A model generated the notes under the pieces. It saw nothing but the letters and a program-made list of their open reading frames with translations, ran no database searches and had not been told where the DNA came from. From the NCBI RefSeq assembly GCF_002929555.1, contig NZ_PJJP01000034.1:62001-126000 (forward strand): DNA of 64,000 nucleotides, given 5' to 3'. The translations under genes were made by a program, and so were the position numbers. The DNA is from Cryobacterium sp. N22. Its GTDB lineage: Bacteria > Actinomycetota > Actinomycetes > Actinomycetales > Microbacteriaceae. Shown here one piece after another: positions 7,689 to 16,362 of the stretch; within the stretch, counting starts at the first letter, position 1, and each line of letters opens with the position of its first letter.

Positions 7689-10043
7689 ATGCCCGCACCG
7701 TTCAGAGGAACCATCAACGTCGACATCCGCGACTCCGAACCGGACTGGGCGCCGTTCGAACCGCCGCAGGCCGCCGCCGGGTCGCCCAATGTGGTCTACA
7801 TCGTGCTCGACGACGTGGGTTTCTCGGCCATGTCCAGCTACGGCGGGCCCATCCAGACCCCGAATATCGACAGGGTCGCGGGTGCGGGGGTGCGGTACAC
7901 CCAGTGGCACACGACGGCGCTGTGCTCACCGACCCGCTCCTGCCTGCTCACCGGCCGCAACCACACCCGCAACAGCATGGCCTGCATCACCGAGGCCGCG
8001 ATCGGGTTTCCCAACGCCAGCGGCACCATCCCACCGGAGAACGGGATGCTGCCGGAGATCCTCGGCGAGCTCGGCTGGAACACCTACATGGTCGGCAAGT
8101 GGCACCTCTGCCCCGACGACGAGATGAACGTGGCGTCCACCCGGCGCAACTGGCCAACGGGGCGCGGTTTCGAGCGCTGGTACGGCTTCCTCGGCGCCGA
8201 GACCAACCAGTGGTACCCCGAGCTGGTCTATGACAACCACCCCGTCGACCAGCCCGCACTGCCCGAAGACGGCTACCACTTCTCGGTGGACATCACCGAC
8301 AAAGCCATCGAGTTCATCAAGGACTCCAAGGTCATCGCCCCGGAGAAGCCGTTCTTCCTCTATTACGCGCCCGGCGCCGCGCACGCGCCGCACCACGCGC
8401 CGAAGGAGTGGGCCGACAAGTACGCGGGCCGGTTCGACATGGGCTACGAGGCCATCCGCGAGGAGACCCTGAAACGGCAGAAGGAGATGGGCATCGTGCC
8501 GGCCGACACCGAGCTGCCGCCGATGAATCCGCTCGGCACCCCGGAGACCCGTTCGGGTCCCGACGGGCAGCCTTTTCCGCTGATGGACATGACCCGGCCC
8601 TGGGATTCGCTCTCCGCCGACGAGCAGCACCTGTTCAGCCGCATGGCCGAGGTGTACGCGGGATTCCTCTCCCATGCCGACCACCAGATCGGCCGGCTGT
8701 TGGACTACCTCGACGAGCTCGGCGAACGCGAGAACACCCTGGTCGTGGTGGTCTCCGACAACGGCGCCAGTGGTGAGGGCGGGCCGAACGGGTCGGTCAA
8801 CGAGATGAAGTTCGTCAACGGCGTTCCGGACGAGATGGCTGACAACCTCAAGATGCTCGACGAGCTCGGCGGCCCGGCCACCTACAACCACTACCCGAAC
8901 GGTTGGGCGATGGCGTTCAACACCCCGTTCAAGATGTGGAAGCGGTACGAGTTCAACGGTGGCACCTGCGACCCCTGCATCATGTCCTGGCCGGCCGGGC
9001 TGCCCGCCCGCGGTGAGCTGCGTGAGCAGTATCACCACGCGGTGGACATCGCCCCGACCATCCTCGACGTGCTCGGCGTGCAACCGCCCGAGCGCATCAA
9101 GGGGCACGTGCAGAGCCGCTTCGACGGGGTCAGCATGCGGTACGGATTCGCGGATGCCGACGCACCGACAACCCGACGCACCCAGTTCTACTCGATGCTG
9201 GGCTCCCGGGCGATCTGGCACGACGGCTGGAAGGCCATCACCACGCACCCCACGCTCAGCGGCTGGAGCCACTTCAACGACGACGAATGGGAGCTTTACC
9301 ACACCGATGTGGACCGCGGTGAGCTGCACAACCTGGCGGCCGAGCATCCGGAGAAGGTGCGCGAACTCGTCAACCTGTGGTTCGCTGAGGCCGGCGCGAA
9401 CCAGGCCTTCCCCCTCGACGACAGGTCGGCCTTCGAGATCTTCGTCACACCCCGGCCGGTGCTGTCGCCGCCGCGCAACCGGTACGTCTACTACCCGGGC
9501 ACCTCCGAGGTGCCCGAGTCGCAGGCGGTGAACCTGCGCAACCGGTCATTCGTGATCGGCGCCCTGGTGGACCTGCCCGCGCCCGGCGCCCAGGGTGTGC
9601 TCTTCGCGCAGGGCTCCAGGTTCGGCGGGCACGCGCTCTACGTAAAGGACAACCGGCTGCACTACGTGAACAACTTCGTCGGGTTGATCGAGCAGAAAAT
9701 CGACGCCGACACCGACCTGCCGCGGGGCGAGAACCTGATCCTCTCGGCCTCGTTCGACAAGGACGGCGAGGATCCGCAGCACGTCTCCACCGGTATCCTC
9801 AGCCTCTACTACGGCGAGTCGAAGGTGGGCGAGGGCCGCATCAGGACCCAGCCGGGCAAGTTCTCGATTGCCGGCGAGGGGCTCAGCATCGGCCGGGACA
9901 GCGGTGAGGCCGTCACCGACTACGCCGGCACCGCGCCGTGGACCTTCACGGGCGGCACGATCCACCGGGTGGGCGTGGACGTGAGCGGCGAACCGTATGT
10001 GGACCTCGAGCGGGAGGCCCAGGCCATGCTGATGCGCGAATAG
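7689..10043 (+). CDS. Arylsulfatase, cysteine type
   Basis: A 784-residue type I sulfatase that hydrolyses sulfate esters. The active-site motif CSPTR at residues 79-83 supplies the cysteine converted to formylglycine; D41 and D42 (VLDDVG), the VGKWHL segment and VVVSDNGASG provide the usual metal and substrate ligands. The last 200 residues form a beta-rich region with RSFVIGALVDLP and GEGLSIGRDSG, like the C-terminal part of mycobacterial AtsA, whose length (787) is nearly equal. No signal peptide is seen, so a cytoplasmic enzyme is likely. I chose the ATG at 7689 because GGAG lies six bases upstream; the frame is open 39 codons further. Substrate unknown. Confidence 0.95.
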   Translation: MPAPFRGTINVDIRDSEPDWAPFEPPQAAAGSPNVVYIVLDDVGFSAMSSYGGPIQTPNIDRVAGAGVRYTQWHTTALCSPTRSCLLTGRNHTRNSMACITEAAIGFPNASGTIPPENGMLPEILGELGWNTYMVGKWHLCPDDEMNVASTRRNWPTGRGFERWYGFLGAETNQWYPELVYDNHPVDQPALPEDGYHFSVDITDKAIEFIKDSKVIAPEKPFFLYYAPGAAHAPHHAPKEWADKYAGRFDMGYEAIREETLKRQKEMGIVPADTELPPMNPLGTPETRSGPDGQPFPLMDMTRPWDSLSADEQHLFSRMAEVYAGFLSHADHQIGRLLDYLDELGERENTLVVVVSDNGASGEGGPNGSVNEMKFVNGVPDEMADNLKMLDELGGPATYNHYPNGWAMAFNTPFKMWKRYEFNGGTCDPCIMSWPAGLPARGELREQYHHAVDIAPTILDVLGVQPPERIKGHVQSRFDGVSMRYGFADADAPTTRRTQFYSMLGSRAIWHDGWKAITTHPTLSGWSHFNDDEWELYHTDVDRGELHNLAAEHPEKVRELVNLWFAEAGANQAFPLDDRSAFEIFVTPRPVLSPPRNRYVYYPGTSEVPESQAVNLRNRSFVIGALVDLPAPGAQGVLFAQGSRFGGHALYVKDNRLHYVNNFVGLIEQKIDADTDLPRGENLILSASFDKDGEDPQHVSTGILSLYYGESKVGEGRIRTQPGKFSIAGEGLSIGRDSGEAVTDYAGTAPWTFTGGTIHRVGVDVSGEPYVDLEREAQAMLMRE

Positions 10044-10057
10044 GGCGGCCGGCCGCC
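10044..10057. terminator. GC-rich palindrome between convergent genes
   Basis: GGCGGCCGGCCGCC is a perfect 14-bp palindrome in the 16 bp between the sulfatase stop and the tenA stop. It could fold as a 5-bp stem with a CCGG loop on either strand and is placed to end both transcripts. There is no T run. Confidence 0.35.
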
Positions 10058-10059
10058 GG

Positions 10060-10779
10060 CTATCCCGGCGCGTGCAGCCGGGGCGCGTCGAAGAAGAGCA
10101 ACTCGAGGGCCGCCGACCGGGCGAACACGGCGCGCATCAGCGCCCGGTCCACGGTCGTCGCGGTGGCCGCCGCGGCGTCGGTGAGCAGGATGGCCTGCCG
10201 GGTCGCGGCCGCGAACGCCTCGTCGGCGTAGGTCTCCAGCCAGTCGGCGTACGGATGCGCCGCCTCGCGCCGGCCGGCCAGGTAGCCGGCGTGCAGGCGC
10301 TCGCCGACGTCGGCATAGAGCCAGTAGCAGGGCAGCACCGCGGCCAGCAGCACCGCGTAGTTGCCCGCCGCGCTGACCGCGACCAGATGGTCGACGTAGG
10401 CCCGGGTCACCGGGCCGGGCGCCGGCCGGGTGTCGTCGCCGGCCAGCCAGCTGCGGTGCAGCTCGAGTTCCACCTCGATGCAGCTGGCCGCGCCGGCCGC
10501 CCAGAACTCCCGTTCGGCGGGGGTGGGCGCCAGGACGCTCGCCTCGGCCAACACCCGGGAGTACGCCGCGAGGTAGAGGGCATCCTGGGCCAGGTAGTAG
10601 GCGAAGTGGCCGGCGGCCAGGCCGCCGTCGCCGAGAGCCGCGATGAAGGGCAACTCGTCGATGGCGGTGCGGGTGGCCGCGATGTCGGCCCAGAGCAGGC
10701 CGCTGAACGGCTCGGTGCTGCCCGGCTGCGGCTGTGCATCCGGGCGCGGGTCCGGGCGCGGATCGGCGTGGACGGTCAT
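10060..10779 (-). CDS. tenA: TenA-family thiaminase II
   Basis: A 239-residue TenA-family protein. TenA hydrolyses aminopyrimidine breakdown products of thiamine so the pyrimidine can be reused. The TENA fold is clear (FSGLLWADI, GDGGLAAGHFAYYLAQDALYL, AAVLPCYWLYADVG) and the cysteine in LPCYW fits the catalytic position. A Pro/Asp-rich tail of about 20 residues precedes the domain. The ATG at 10779 lies one base after a TPP riboswitch, whose 3' end holds the ribosome-binding AAGGGA, so translation should fall when TPP is plentiful. The gene stands alone without other thiamine genes, which points to pyrimidine salvage rather than a biosynthetic operon. Confidence 0.93.
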   Translation of the reverse strand: MTVHADPRPDPRPDAQPQPGSTEPFSGLLWADIAATRTAIDELPFIAALGDGGLAAGHFAYYLAQDALYLAAYSRVLAEASVLAPTPAEREFWAAGAASCIEVELELHRSWLAGDDTRPAPGPVTRAYVDHLVAVSAAGNYAVLLAAVLPCYWLYADVGERLHAGYLAGRREAAHPYADWLETYADEAFAAATRQAILLTDAAAATATTVDRALMRAVFARSAALELLFFDAPRLHAPG

Positions 10780-10780
10780 G

Positions 10781-10866
10781 GCGACATCCCTTCGCTAGTG
10801 CTAACTAGTCAGGTTCGACGGGTCTGGATCTCAGCTTCCGCATCCGGCGGAGGCACCCCGTGTCGC
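10781..10866 (-). ncRNA. TPP riboswitch (THI element)
   Basis: Read on the minus strand, the conserved parts appear in order: ACACGGGGTGCC, GCTGAGAT, ACCCGTCGAACCTGA, CTAGTTAGCACTAGCG, AAGGGATGTCGC. The closing P1 helix can form between GCGACA (10866-10861) and TGTCGC (10786-10781). That 3' strand lies between the Shine-Dalgarno AAGGGA and the tenA ATG, so ligand binding should hide the ribosome site directly, with no need for a terminator. Controls tenA. Confidence 0.93.
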
Positions 10867-11022
10867 GTCCCACCCTAGCGGCCGGCAGGGCCCAAAGACT
10901 CTCGAATGCCTCGGGGCCGAACTGTACGCTGGACAGGCTGCTGCATCCTTCACCCGGTGAGCACGCGCTCCACGGCCGACGGGCCACCGTTCGGCGGCGC
11001 CGTCCTGGAAGGACACCGCACC

Positions 11023-13104
11023 ATGCCTGACACTCCGACCGACACCACCATCGCACCGCCCACGGTGCTGATCCTGGCGATCACGGCCTGCCCAACGGGC
11101 ATCGCCCACACCTACATGGCCGCCGAGAAGCTCGACGCCGCCGCCACCGAACTCGGCTATGAGATCCGGGTCGAGACGCACGGGTCCGTCGGCGTCGAAG
11201 GCACCTTCAGCCAGGCCGACATCGACCGCGCCGACGCCGTCGTGGTCGCCGCCGACACCCAGATCGACCTGTCCCGTTTCGGCGGCAAGCGCATCGTCTC
11301 CACCCGCGTCGCCGACGGCATCCACCGCCCGGCCGCGCTGATCGCCGAGGCCATGGCCGCCTCCCCCACCGGCAGCGCCGCCGAGCGCACGGATGCCCCG
11401 GCGAGCGCCGGCACACGCGACATCGGCGGCTTCATCTACCGCGCGCTGATGAACGGTGTGTCGTACATGATCCCGTTCGTCGTCGTCGGCGGGTTGCTCA
11501 TCGCGATCTCGCTGTCGATCGGCGGCGAGGCCACCCCGCAGGGACTCGTGATCCCCGAGGACAGCTTCTGGTTCACCATCAACCAGATCGGCGTGCTCGG
11601 CTTCACTCTGATGGTGCCGATCCTCTCCGGTTTCATCGCCTACGCGATCGCCGACCGGCCCGGGCTCGCACCGGGCATGATCTGCGGTTGGATCGCCACC
11701 ACCGGCTCGTTCTACAACTCCGAATCGGGCGCCGGCTTCATCGGCGGCATCGTCACCGGCTTCCTGGTGGGCTTCGTGGCGCTGGGCATCAAGAAGATCC
11801 CCGTGCACCGCTTCATCAAGCCGATCATGCCGATCCTGGTCATCCCCGTGATCACCACCCTCGTCGTCGGCGGACTGTTCGTGCTCGCCCTCGGCCAGCC
11901 GATCGCATGGGTGTTCTCCTCGATGACCGACTTCCTCGCCAGCCTCGACGGCGGCAGCGTCGTCGTGCTCGGCCTGATCCTGGGCGCGATGGTCGCGTTC
12001 GACATGGGCGGCCCGATCAACAAGACCGCGTTCCTGTTCGGCTCCGCCCTGATCGCCTCCGGCAACCCGGGCCCGATGGGCATGGTCGCCGCGGCCATCG
12101 CCGTGCCGCCGCTGGGCATGGGACTGGCCACGGTCATCCGTCGCCGCTTCTTCACCCCGGTGGAACGCGAGGCCGGCATCGCCGCGCTGTTCATGGGCTT
12201 CTTCGGCATCACCGAGGGCGCGATCCCGCTCGCCGCGGCCCGTCCGCTGCAGGTCATCCCCGCGAACGTGCTCGGTGGCGCCGTCGCCGGCGCGATCGCT
12301 GCGATCGCCGGCGTCACCAACGCCGTGCCGCACGGCGGCCCGATCGTGGCCGTCTTCGGTGCGGTGAGCGGCGTGCCGATGTACTTCGTCGCGATCCTCG
12401 CAGGTGTGGCCGTCACTGCTCTGGTGTCGGTGCTGCTGATCGGCATCTCCGTGCGCAAGGTCGCGCCGGTGGATGCTGCTGCGGTGGGTGCCGAGGCGGC
12501 GCCGGTCGGTGCTGCGGATGGTGCTGCGCCGGTTGCTGCGGCGCCGGTTCTTGCCGCGCCGGCTACTGCGGCCGCCGCTCAGACGGCCGTGGCTCCGACG
12601 GTCGCCGAGCCCGTGACCCCCGCCCCGAAGACCGTGCTCGACTACATCGACGAACGCACCATCGTGCTCGACATCGACGAGACCGACCGGGACAGCGTCA
12701 TCCGCCGCCTGGCCGGACTGATGCAGACCACCGGCCGGGTGCTCGACGTCGACGCCGTCGTGCAGGCCGCACTGGACCGTGAACTAATCAGCACCACCGG
12801 CATCGGCGAGGGCATCGCGATCCCGCACGCCAAGTCCGACGGCGCCACCTCCCCCGTGCTCGCGTTCGCGCGCAGCCGGGGCGGCGTCGACTGGAACTCG
12901 CTCGACGAGGCCCCCGCGCACCTGATCTTCATGATCGCCGTGCCGGAGGCCGCCGCCGGCACCGAGCACCTCAAGGTGCTCGCCCAGCTGAGCCGCAGCC
13001 TGATGAAGCCGTCGTTCCGCGCCTCGATCGAGATGGCGGCCACCCCGGCCGACGTGCTCGCGGCGCTGGCCTCCTCGGTGCGGCCGGCGGCTCCCGCGCA
13101 CTAG
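11023..13104 (+). CDS. fruA: PTS fructose transporter subunit EIIBCA
   Basis: A 693-residue membrane permease that takes up fructose and phosphorylates it. Order of domains: IIB (residues about 12-110) with the phosphocysteine motif ITACPTGIAHT (C23); IIC (about 140-480), a polytopic channel starting at FIYRALMNGVSYMIPF; an Ala/Pro-rich linker (about 485-535); and IIA (about 540-693) with TGIGEGIAIPHAKSD, whose histidine near 603 receives the phosphate. GGAAGGA lies nine bases before the ATG. The usual fruK and deoR-type partners are absent next to it, so fructose-1-phosphate kinase must be encoded elsewhere. A mannose-type substrate cannot be excluded from sequence alone. Confidence 0.95.
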   Translation: MPDTPTDTTIAPPTVLILAITACPTGIAHTYMAAEKLDAAATELGYEIRVETHGSVGVEGTFSQADIDRADAVVVAADTQIDLSRFGGKRIVSTRVADGIHRPAALIAEAMAASPTGSAAERTDAPASAGTRDIGGFIYRALMNGVSYMIPFVVVGGLLIAISLSIGGEATPQGLVIPEDSFWFTINQIGVLGFTLMVPILSGFIAYAIADRPGLAPGMICGWIATTGSFYNSESGAGFIGGIVTGFLVGFVALGIKKIPVHRFIKPIMPILVIPVITTLVVGGLFVLALGQPIAWVFSSMTDFLASLDGGSVVVLGLILGAMVAFDMGGPINKTAFLFGSALIASGNPGPMGMVAAAIAVPPLGMGLATVIRRRFFTPVEREAGIAALFMGFFGITEGAIPLAAARPLQVIPANVLGGAVAGAIAAIAGVTNAVPHGGPIVAVFGAVSGVPMYFVAILAGVAVTALVSVLLIGISVRKVAPVDAAAVGAEAAPVGAADGAAPVAAAPVLAAPATAAAAQTAVAPTVAEPVTPAPKTVLDYIDERTIVLDIDETDRDSVIRRLAGLMQTTGRVLDVDAVVQAALDRELISTTGIGEGIAIPHAKSDGATSPVLAFARSRGGVDWNSLDEAPAHLIFMIAVPEAAAGTEHLKVLAQLSRSLMKPSFRASIEMAATPADVLAALASSVRPAAPAH

Positions 13105-13120
13105 CGCCCGCCCCGGGCCG

Positions 13121-13207
13121 CGCACGTAAAGGCGGACTTTTTCAGGAAACGCCGCCGCGCGAGCCTGCGCGACCCGGCGTTTCCCGAATTTCTCCGCCTT
13201 TGCGTAC
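13121..13207. repeat. Long imperfect palindrome, copy 1 of a dispersed hairpin element
   Basis: The segment can fold on itself: AAAGGCGGA followed by CAGGAAACGCC on the left pairs with GGCGTTTCCCGAA and TCTCCGCCTTT on the right around a GC-rich loop. It fills the gap between the convergent fruA and membrane-protein genes, so it may terminate both. Its right arm, TCCCGAATTTCTCCGCCTT at 13182-13200, recurs exactly at 30872-30890. Confidence 0.75.
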
Positions 13208-13208
13208 T

Positions 13209-14051
13209 TTACGTACCGAGTTCGGCCGCGGTCGGCCGTGTTCGCAGGCCGATGCCCGCCGCGGCGACCCCGAGCAACACCGCGACAAACACGGTGTTGC
13301 CCCAGCCCGAAGTGGCCAACACAGTGCCGCTTCCGCTGGCCGCGTCCCAGGTGCAGGTCCGGCCGAGCGGCCACCACGAGAAGCTGCCGCTGACGACGCC
13401 GGCGCGCTCGGACACCGCGCCGAGCGGGGAGAACGGCCCCTCCACGGAGCAGGCGTAGCCCAGGCCACCGTGCACGGCCACGAGGTACGCCCCGGCGGTG
13501 ACGAGCGCGGCCGCGCCGAGCCCCGCCACGATAAGGACGGTGCCGAATCGGGTGCGTTGGGCGGCGGAGAGCCGCTGCTTCCCGATGCCGGCCGGCAGGA
13601 GCGCCGTGCGGCCGAGGAGCACGGCGATGAGGCCGATCCAGAGCGGGCCACCGGCCAGGGTGAAGCCGAGCATCGCGGCAGCGATGACCGCAGCACCACC
13701 GGCGGCGCCCGGTTGGCCGGGCAGCCACTCGGTCAGAAGCAGCAGCGACAGCGCCGCGGCGATCAGGCCGGCATAACCGGCGAGCGCGCTGCGCCAGCCG
13801 AGGCCCCAGCGGCCGGCCGGTGGCGAGAACACCAGAAGCAGGGTGAGCGTGCCGGCGCCGATGACAACGGCGACGGCAGCCAGGCCGGGGTAGGCCCCCG
13901 CGACTTCCGCCCAGGCCTCCCCCAGCGATGCACCCCGGCGCAGGGCGATCACCAGGACGGCCGTCGCGGCAACCGCGACCGCCGCGAGCATGACCGTGAG
14001 GGCGAACCGCGCGGCGACTACCGGGCGGATCCGGCGTGCGGTGTTCCCCAT
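13209..14051 (-). CDS. Polytopic membrane protein of unknown function
   Basis: A 280-residue protein I do not recognise. It has about seven hydrophobic segments, starting at residue 15 (FALTVMLAAVAVAATAVLVIAL) and ending near 265. An outside-facing loop before the last helix holds two cysteines (YACSVEGPF and RTCTWDAA) that could form a disulfide. TAGCGT lies six bases before the ATG at 14051, the leaderless pattern seen across this window. It sits alone between the convergent fruA and the F420 operon. No catalytic motif is visible. Confidence 0.75.
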   Translation of the reverse strand: MGNTARRIRPVVAARFALTVMLAAVAVAATAVLVIALRRGASLGEAWAEVAGAYPGLAAVAVVIGAGTLTLLLVFSPPAGRWGLGWRSALAGYAGLIAAALSLLLLTEWLPGQPGAAGGAAVIAAAMLGFTLAGGPLWIGLIAVLLGRTALLPAGIGKQRLSAAQRTRFGTVLIVAGLGAAALVTAGAYLVAVHGGLGYACSVEGPFSPLGAVSERAGVVSGSFSWWPLGRTCTWDAASGSGTVLATSGWGNTVFVAVLLGVAAAGIGLRTRPTAAELGT

Positions 14052-14150
14052 GCCTGCACGCTAGCGCAACGGCGATGGCCTCCGCGCGGTGGTCGCGCGG
14101 CTCAGCCCAGAGCCGTCGCCCCGGTCTGGTGAGCCGTCCTGCGAGCCCGG

Positions 14151-14900
14151 CTACTGCTGCGAGCGGGCGATGAGCGCGCTGGTGTGCGCCCCGACGCCGC
14201 GGTGCAGCACCTCGGCGAGGTTGTCGACGGTGTCGACGTCGCGGCGGATCGAGGCCGTGGCGGGCAGGTCGAGCGGCACATGGCCGGCCGCCTCGTGCGC
14301 GGCGCGCGAGCCGAGGCCGAACCTGGGCGTGAGTGCGATGCCGGCGCGGGCGAGCAACGTGGTGGTGCCGGTGCCCTCTTCGTCGGCGACCATGGCCAGG
14401 TCGTGGGCGGTTGCGGCGGTGAGGGTCGTCTCGACGTCGGCGACGGTGAGCGCGGGCAGGTCTCCCGTGAGCACGGCCACGTTGCAGAGCGGGTAGGTGT
14501 GGTGCGCCACCCGGATGCCCTCGGCGATCGCCGCATTGAGCGGGTCGCGAGGTGCCGCAATGTCCCCGGTGGGAGGCGCTGACGGGTCCTTCTGCGGCAC
14601 GTCGACAGACCCGATCTCACGGGTTGCCGCAACATGCCCCTTCGCGGGCCCGGAAGGGTCTTTGTGCGGCAACTCGGGCACGATCTGGGCGCCCAGGGCC
14701 GCGAGCGGCGCGGCGGCAGCGGGGTCGGCGGTCACCACGAGCACCCGCTCCACCATGGCGGCGGCCAGCAGCGCGGCCACGGTGTCGAGCGCGAAAACCT
14801 CGGCGAGCTCGCCGCGCGCCGGGAAGGTCTCCGGCAGGGCGCCCAGGCGGCTCTTGGCGCCGGCGCTGCCCTTGACGGGCACCACGCACACCCAGCTCAC
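14151..14900 (-). CDS. cofC: 2-phospho-lactate guanylyltransferase CofC with repeat insertion
   Basis: A 249-residue enzyme of F420 biosynthesis (FbiD in mycobacteria) that joins GTP to phospholactate or phosphoenolpyruvate. The nucleotidyltransferase fold is seen in [15 protein letters not shown] at the N-terminus, [12 protein letters not shown] at 119-130 and VLTGDLPAL. The odd part is residues 77-119: two copies of a 24-residue repeat ([18 protein letters not shown] and [18 protein letters not shown]) placed just before the conserved DPLNAA. They make this loop about 35 residues longer than I recall for FbiD. The GTG start overlaps the cofE stop as GTGA. The frame is intact, so the protein may tolerate the insertion. 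Confidence 0.9.
   Translation of the reverse strand: MSWVCVVPVKGSAGAKSRLGALPETFPARGELAEVFALDTVAALLAAAMVERVLVVTADPAAAAPLAALGAQIVPELPHKDPSGPAKGHVAATREIGSVDVPQKDPSAPPTGDIAAPRDPLNAAIAEGIRVAHHTYPLCNVAVLTGDLPALTVADVETTLTAATAHDLAMVADEEGTGTTTLLARAGIALTPRFGLGSRAAHEAAGHVPLDLPATASIRRDVDTVDNLAEVLHRGVGAHTSALIARSQQ
14547..14680. repeat. Two 72-bp palindromic repeats inside cofC
   Basis: Two units start their conserved TGCCGCAA at 14553 and 14625, exactly 72 bp apart. Each can fold into a hairpin (GTTGCCGCA on the left, TGCGGCAAC on the right, best in the second unit). Being 24 codons long, they keep the reading frame. Confidence 0.9.
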
Positions 14901-16360
14901 GCCGTTGCGGTTCCGCGAGAGGTCACTTCAGGCCCATTGGCGCGCAATGAAGTGGCCTCAACTGACAACTCGGCAACGGGCACCTCACGAGATGACACTT
15001 CAGGCCCATTGGGGCGCTCCACAGGGGCCGCAACTGGCAACTCACCGGACTGCATCTCGTGAAAAGCCACTTCGGGCCCCTTGCCGGGCCCAGGAGCGGC
15101 CGCAACTGGCAACTCACCGGACTGCATCTCGTGAGAAGCCACTTCAGGCCCATTGGGGCGCTCCGAAGGGACCCCAACTGGCAACTCAGCAGCCGCTCTC
15201 TCGCGAGATGACACTTCAGGCCCATTGGGGCGCTCCACAGGGGCCGCAACTTGCAACTCACTCCCGGGCGCACCGTCACCAGCCGCAGGCGTCCCGCGAG
15301 TTGCCGCAATGTGCCCTCTCGGGAGCGCCGAAGGGGGACTTCCCAGCAAGTCGTCACCAGGAATCCCGCGAGTTGCCGCAAAGTCCCTCTTCCGGAGCGC
15401 CGAAGGGGCACTTTTCGGTAAGTCGGCGGACACGGACATGTCATCAGCCGCCCTGGTCGTTCCCACCTCATCATCGTTCGCCGGCGCACCATCCGCACCC
15501 GGGTCCATAGGCGCAACGAATGCCACAGCCCCACCGGATTCGGACGCCGTCCCAGCACCAGCCGCACCCGCCGCCAGCCCCGCCGCATACCCCTCCGCGT
15601 ACGCCTCGGCGCTGCCCACCCGGAACATGTCGTTCGCACTGTCGCGCAACAACCGCCGCGCGCCGCGATCCCCCGCGTCGATCGCGCCCACCAGGTGGCC
15701 CAGGCCGCGCAGCACGGCGACGGGGTTGCCGCTGGTCTTGCCCTTGATGAGGTCGGTGGCGCCGGCGATCTCGTCCGCCACCGCGGCGACGGTGACGTCG
15801 AGGCGGCGACCGTGCGCATCCGCCGTGCCGCGCAGGTCATCGAGCACGGCCACGCCGGCGGCGCCGATGGCGATGTCGGTCTGGCCGTCGCGCCACGGGC
15901 GGCCCACGGTGTCGGTGATCAGCACCCCGAGGTGCAGGCCGGTTGCCGCGCGGAGGGCGGTGCAGAGGGCGCGGGCGGAGGCATCCGGGTCGACGGGTAG
16001 CAGCAGCACCGTGCCGTGTTCGACGTTGCTGGCGTCGACGCCGGCGGCGGCCATCACCAGGCCCTGCCGGTTCTCGACGATGCGGGTGACCCCGCCCGGA
16101 TGCGCCCGGGTCGCGACGACCCGCACGGTCTCGTCGGCGATGGCCTGTTCCCGGTCGGTCGCGGCCATCTGCCTGCCCTCGGCCTTGGACACGATCTTGC
16201 TGGTCACGGCCAGGATGTCTCCGTCGGCCAGGCGGGACGCCGCCGGTCCGGCGGCGGCCGCGATGATCGCGGCCAGGTCGTCGCCGGCCCGCACCTCGCC
16301 GATTCCGGGCAGCACGAACACCTCGAGCCGGAGGCGCGCACCGTCCGCCGCGGAGTGCAT
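14897..16360 (-). CDS. cofE: F420-0:gamma-glutamyl ligase CofE with repeat tail
   Basis: A 487-residue protein. Residues 1 to about 265 are a complete CofE ligase, which adds L-glutamate to F420-0 using [57 protein letters not shown] and [22 protein letters not shown] are all typical. CofE normally ends near 250 residues. Here a linker and then seven 24-residue repeats (from D313 to the end) follow, most with the pattern [16 protein letters not shown]. They are not the nitroreductase domain of FbiB. The ATG at 16360 lies two bases after the stop of the upstream oxidoreductase gene; cofC overlaps its end by 4 bp. Confidence 0.93.
   Translation of the reverse strand: MHSAADGARLRLEVFVLPGIGEVRAGDDLAAIIAAAAGPAASRLADGDILAVTSKIVSKAEGRQMAATDREQAIADETVRVVATRAHPGGVTRIVENRQGLVMAAAGVDASNVEHGTVLLLPVDPDASARALCTALRAATGLHLGVLITDTVGRPWRDGQTDIAIGAAGVAVLDDLRGTADAHGRRLDVTVAAVADEIAGATDLIKGKTSGNPVAVLRGLGHLVGAIDAGDRGARRLLRDSANDMFRVGSAEAYAEGYAAGLAAGAAGAGTASESGGAVAFVAPMDPGADGAPANDDEVGTTRAADDMSVSADLPKSAPSALRKRDFAATRGIPGDDLLGSPPSALPRGHIAATRGTPAAGDGAPGSELQVAAPVERPNGPEVSSRERAAAELPVGVPSERPNGPEVASHEMQSGELPVAAAPGPGKGPEVAFHEMQSGELPVAAPVERPNGPEVSSREVPVAELSVEATSLRANGPEVTSRGTATA
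14914..15432. repeat. Seven 72-bp palindromic repeats in the 3' part of cofE
   Basis: CACTTCAGG or CACTTCGGG recurs at 14924, 14996, 15068, 15140 and 15212, each exactly 72 bp apart. Two further units with TTGCCGCAA start at 15301 and 15373, again 72 bp apart; one junction is 21 bp longer. Each unit is an imperfect inverted repeat with ends GAGTTGCC and GG(A/T)CATCTC-like arms. Units differ from each other by many substitutions, so they are not a recent artefact. Confidence 0.93.
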
Positions 16361-16362
16361 CG

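Noticed and set aside
10906..11022. Earlier start of fruA at 10906
   Set aside because: The extra 39 residues do not match an EIIB start, while GGAAGGA is well placed before 11023.
14547..15432. CRISPR array
   Set aside because: Repeats are 72 bp without unique spacers, diverge from each other, lie within coding frames, and no cas genes are near.
14897..15432. Assembly artefact as source of the repeats
   Set aside because: Neighbouring units differ by many substitutions and the reading frame stays open, which a collapsed or duplicated read stack would not produce.
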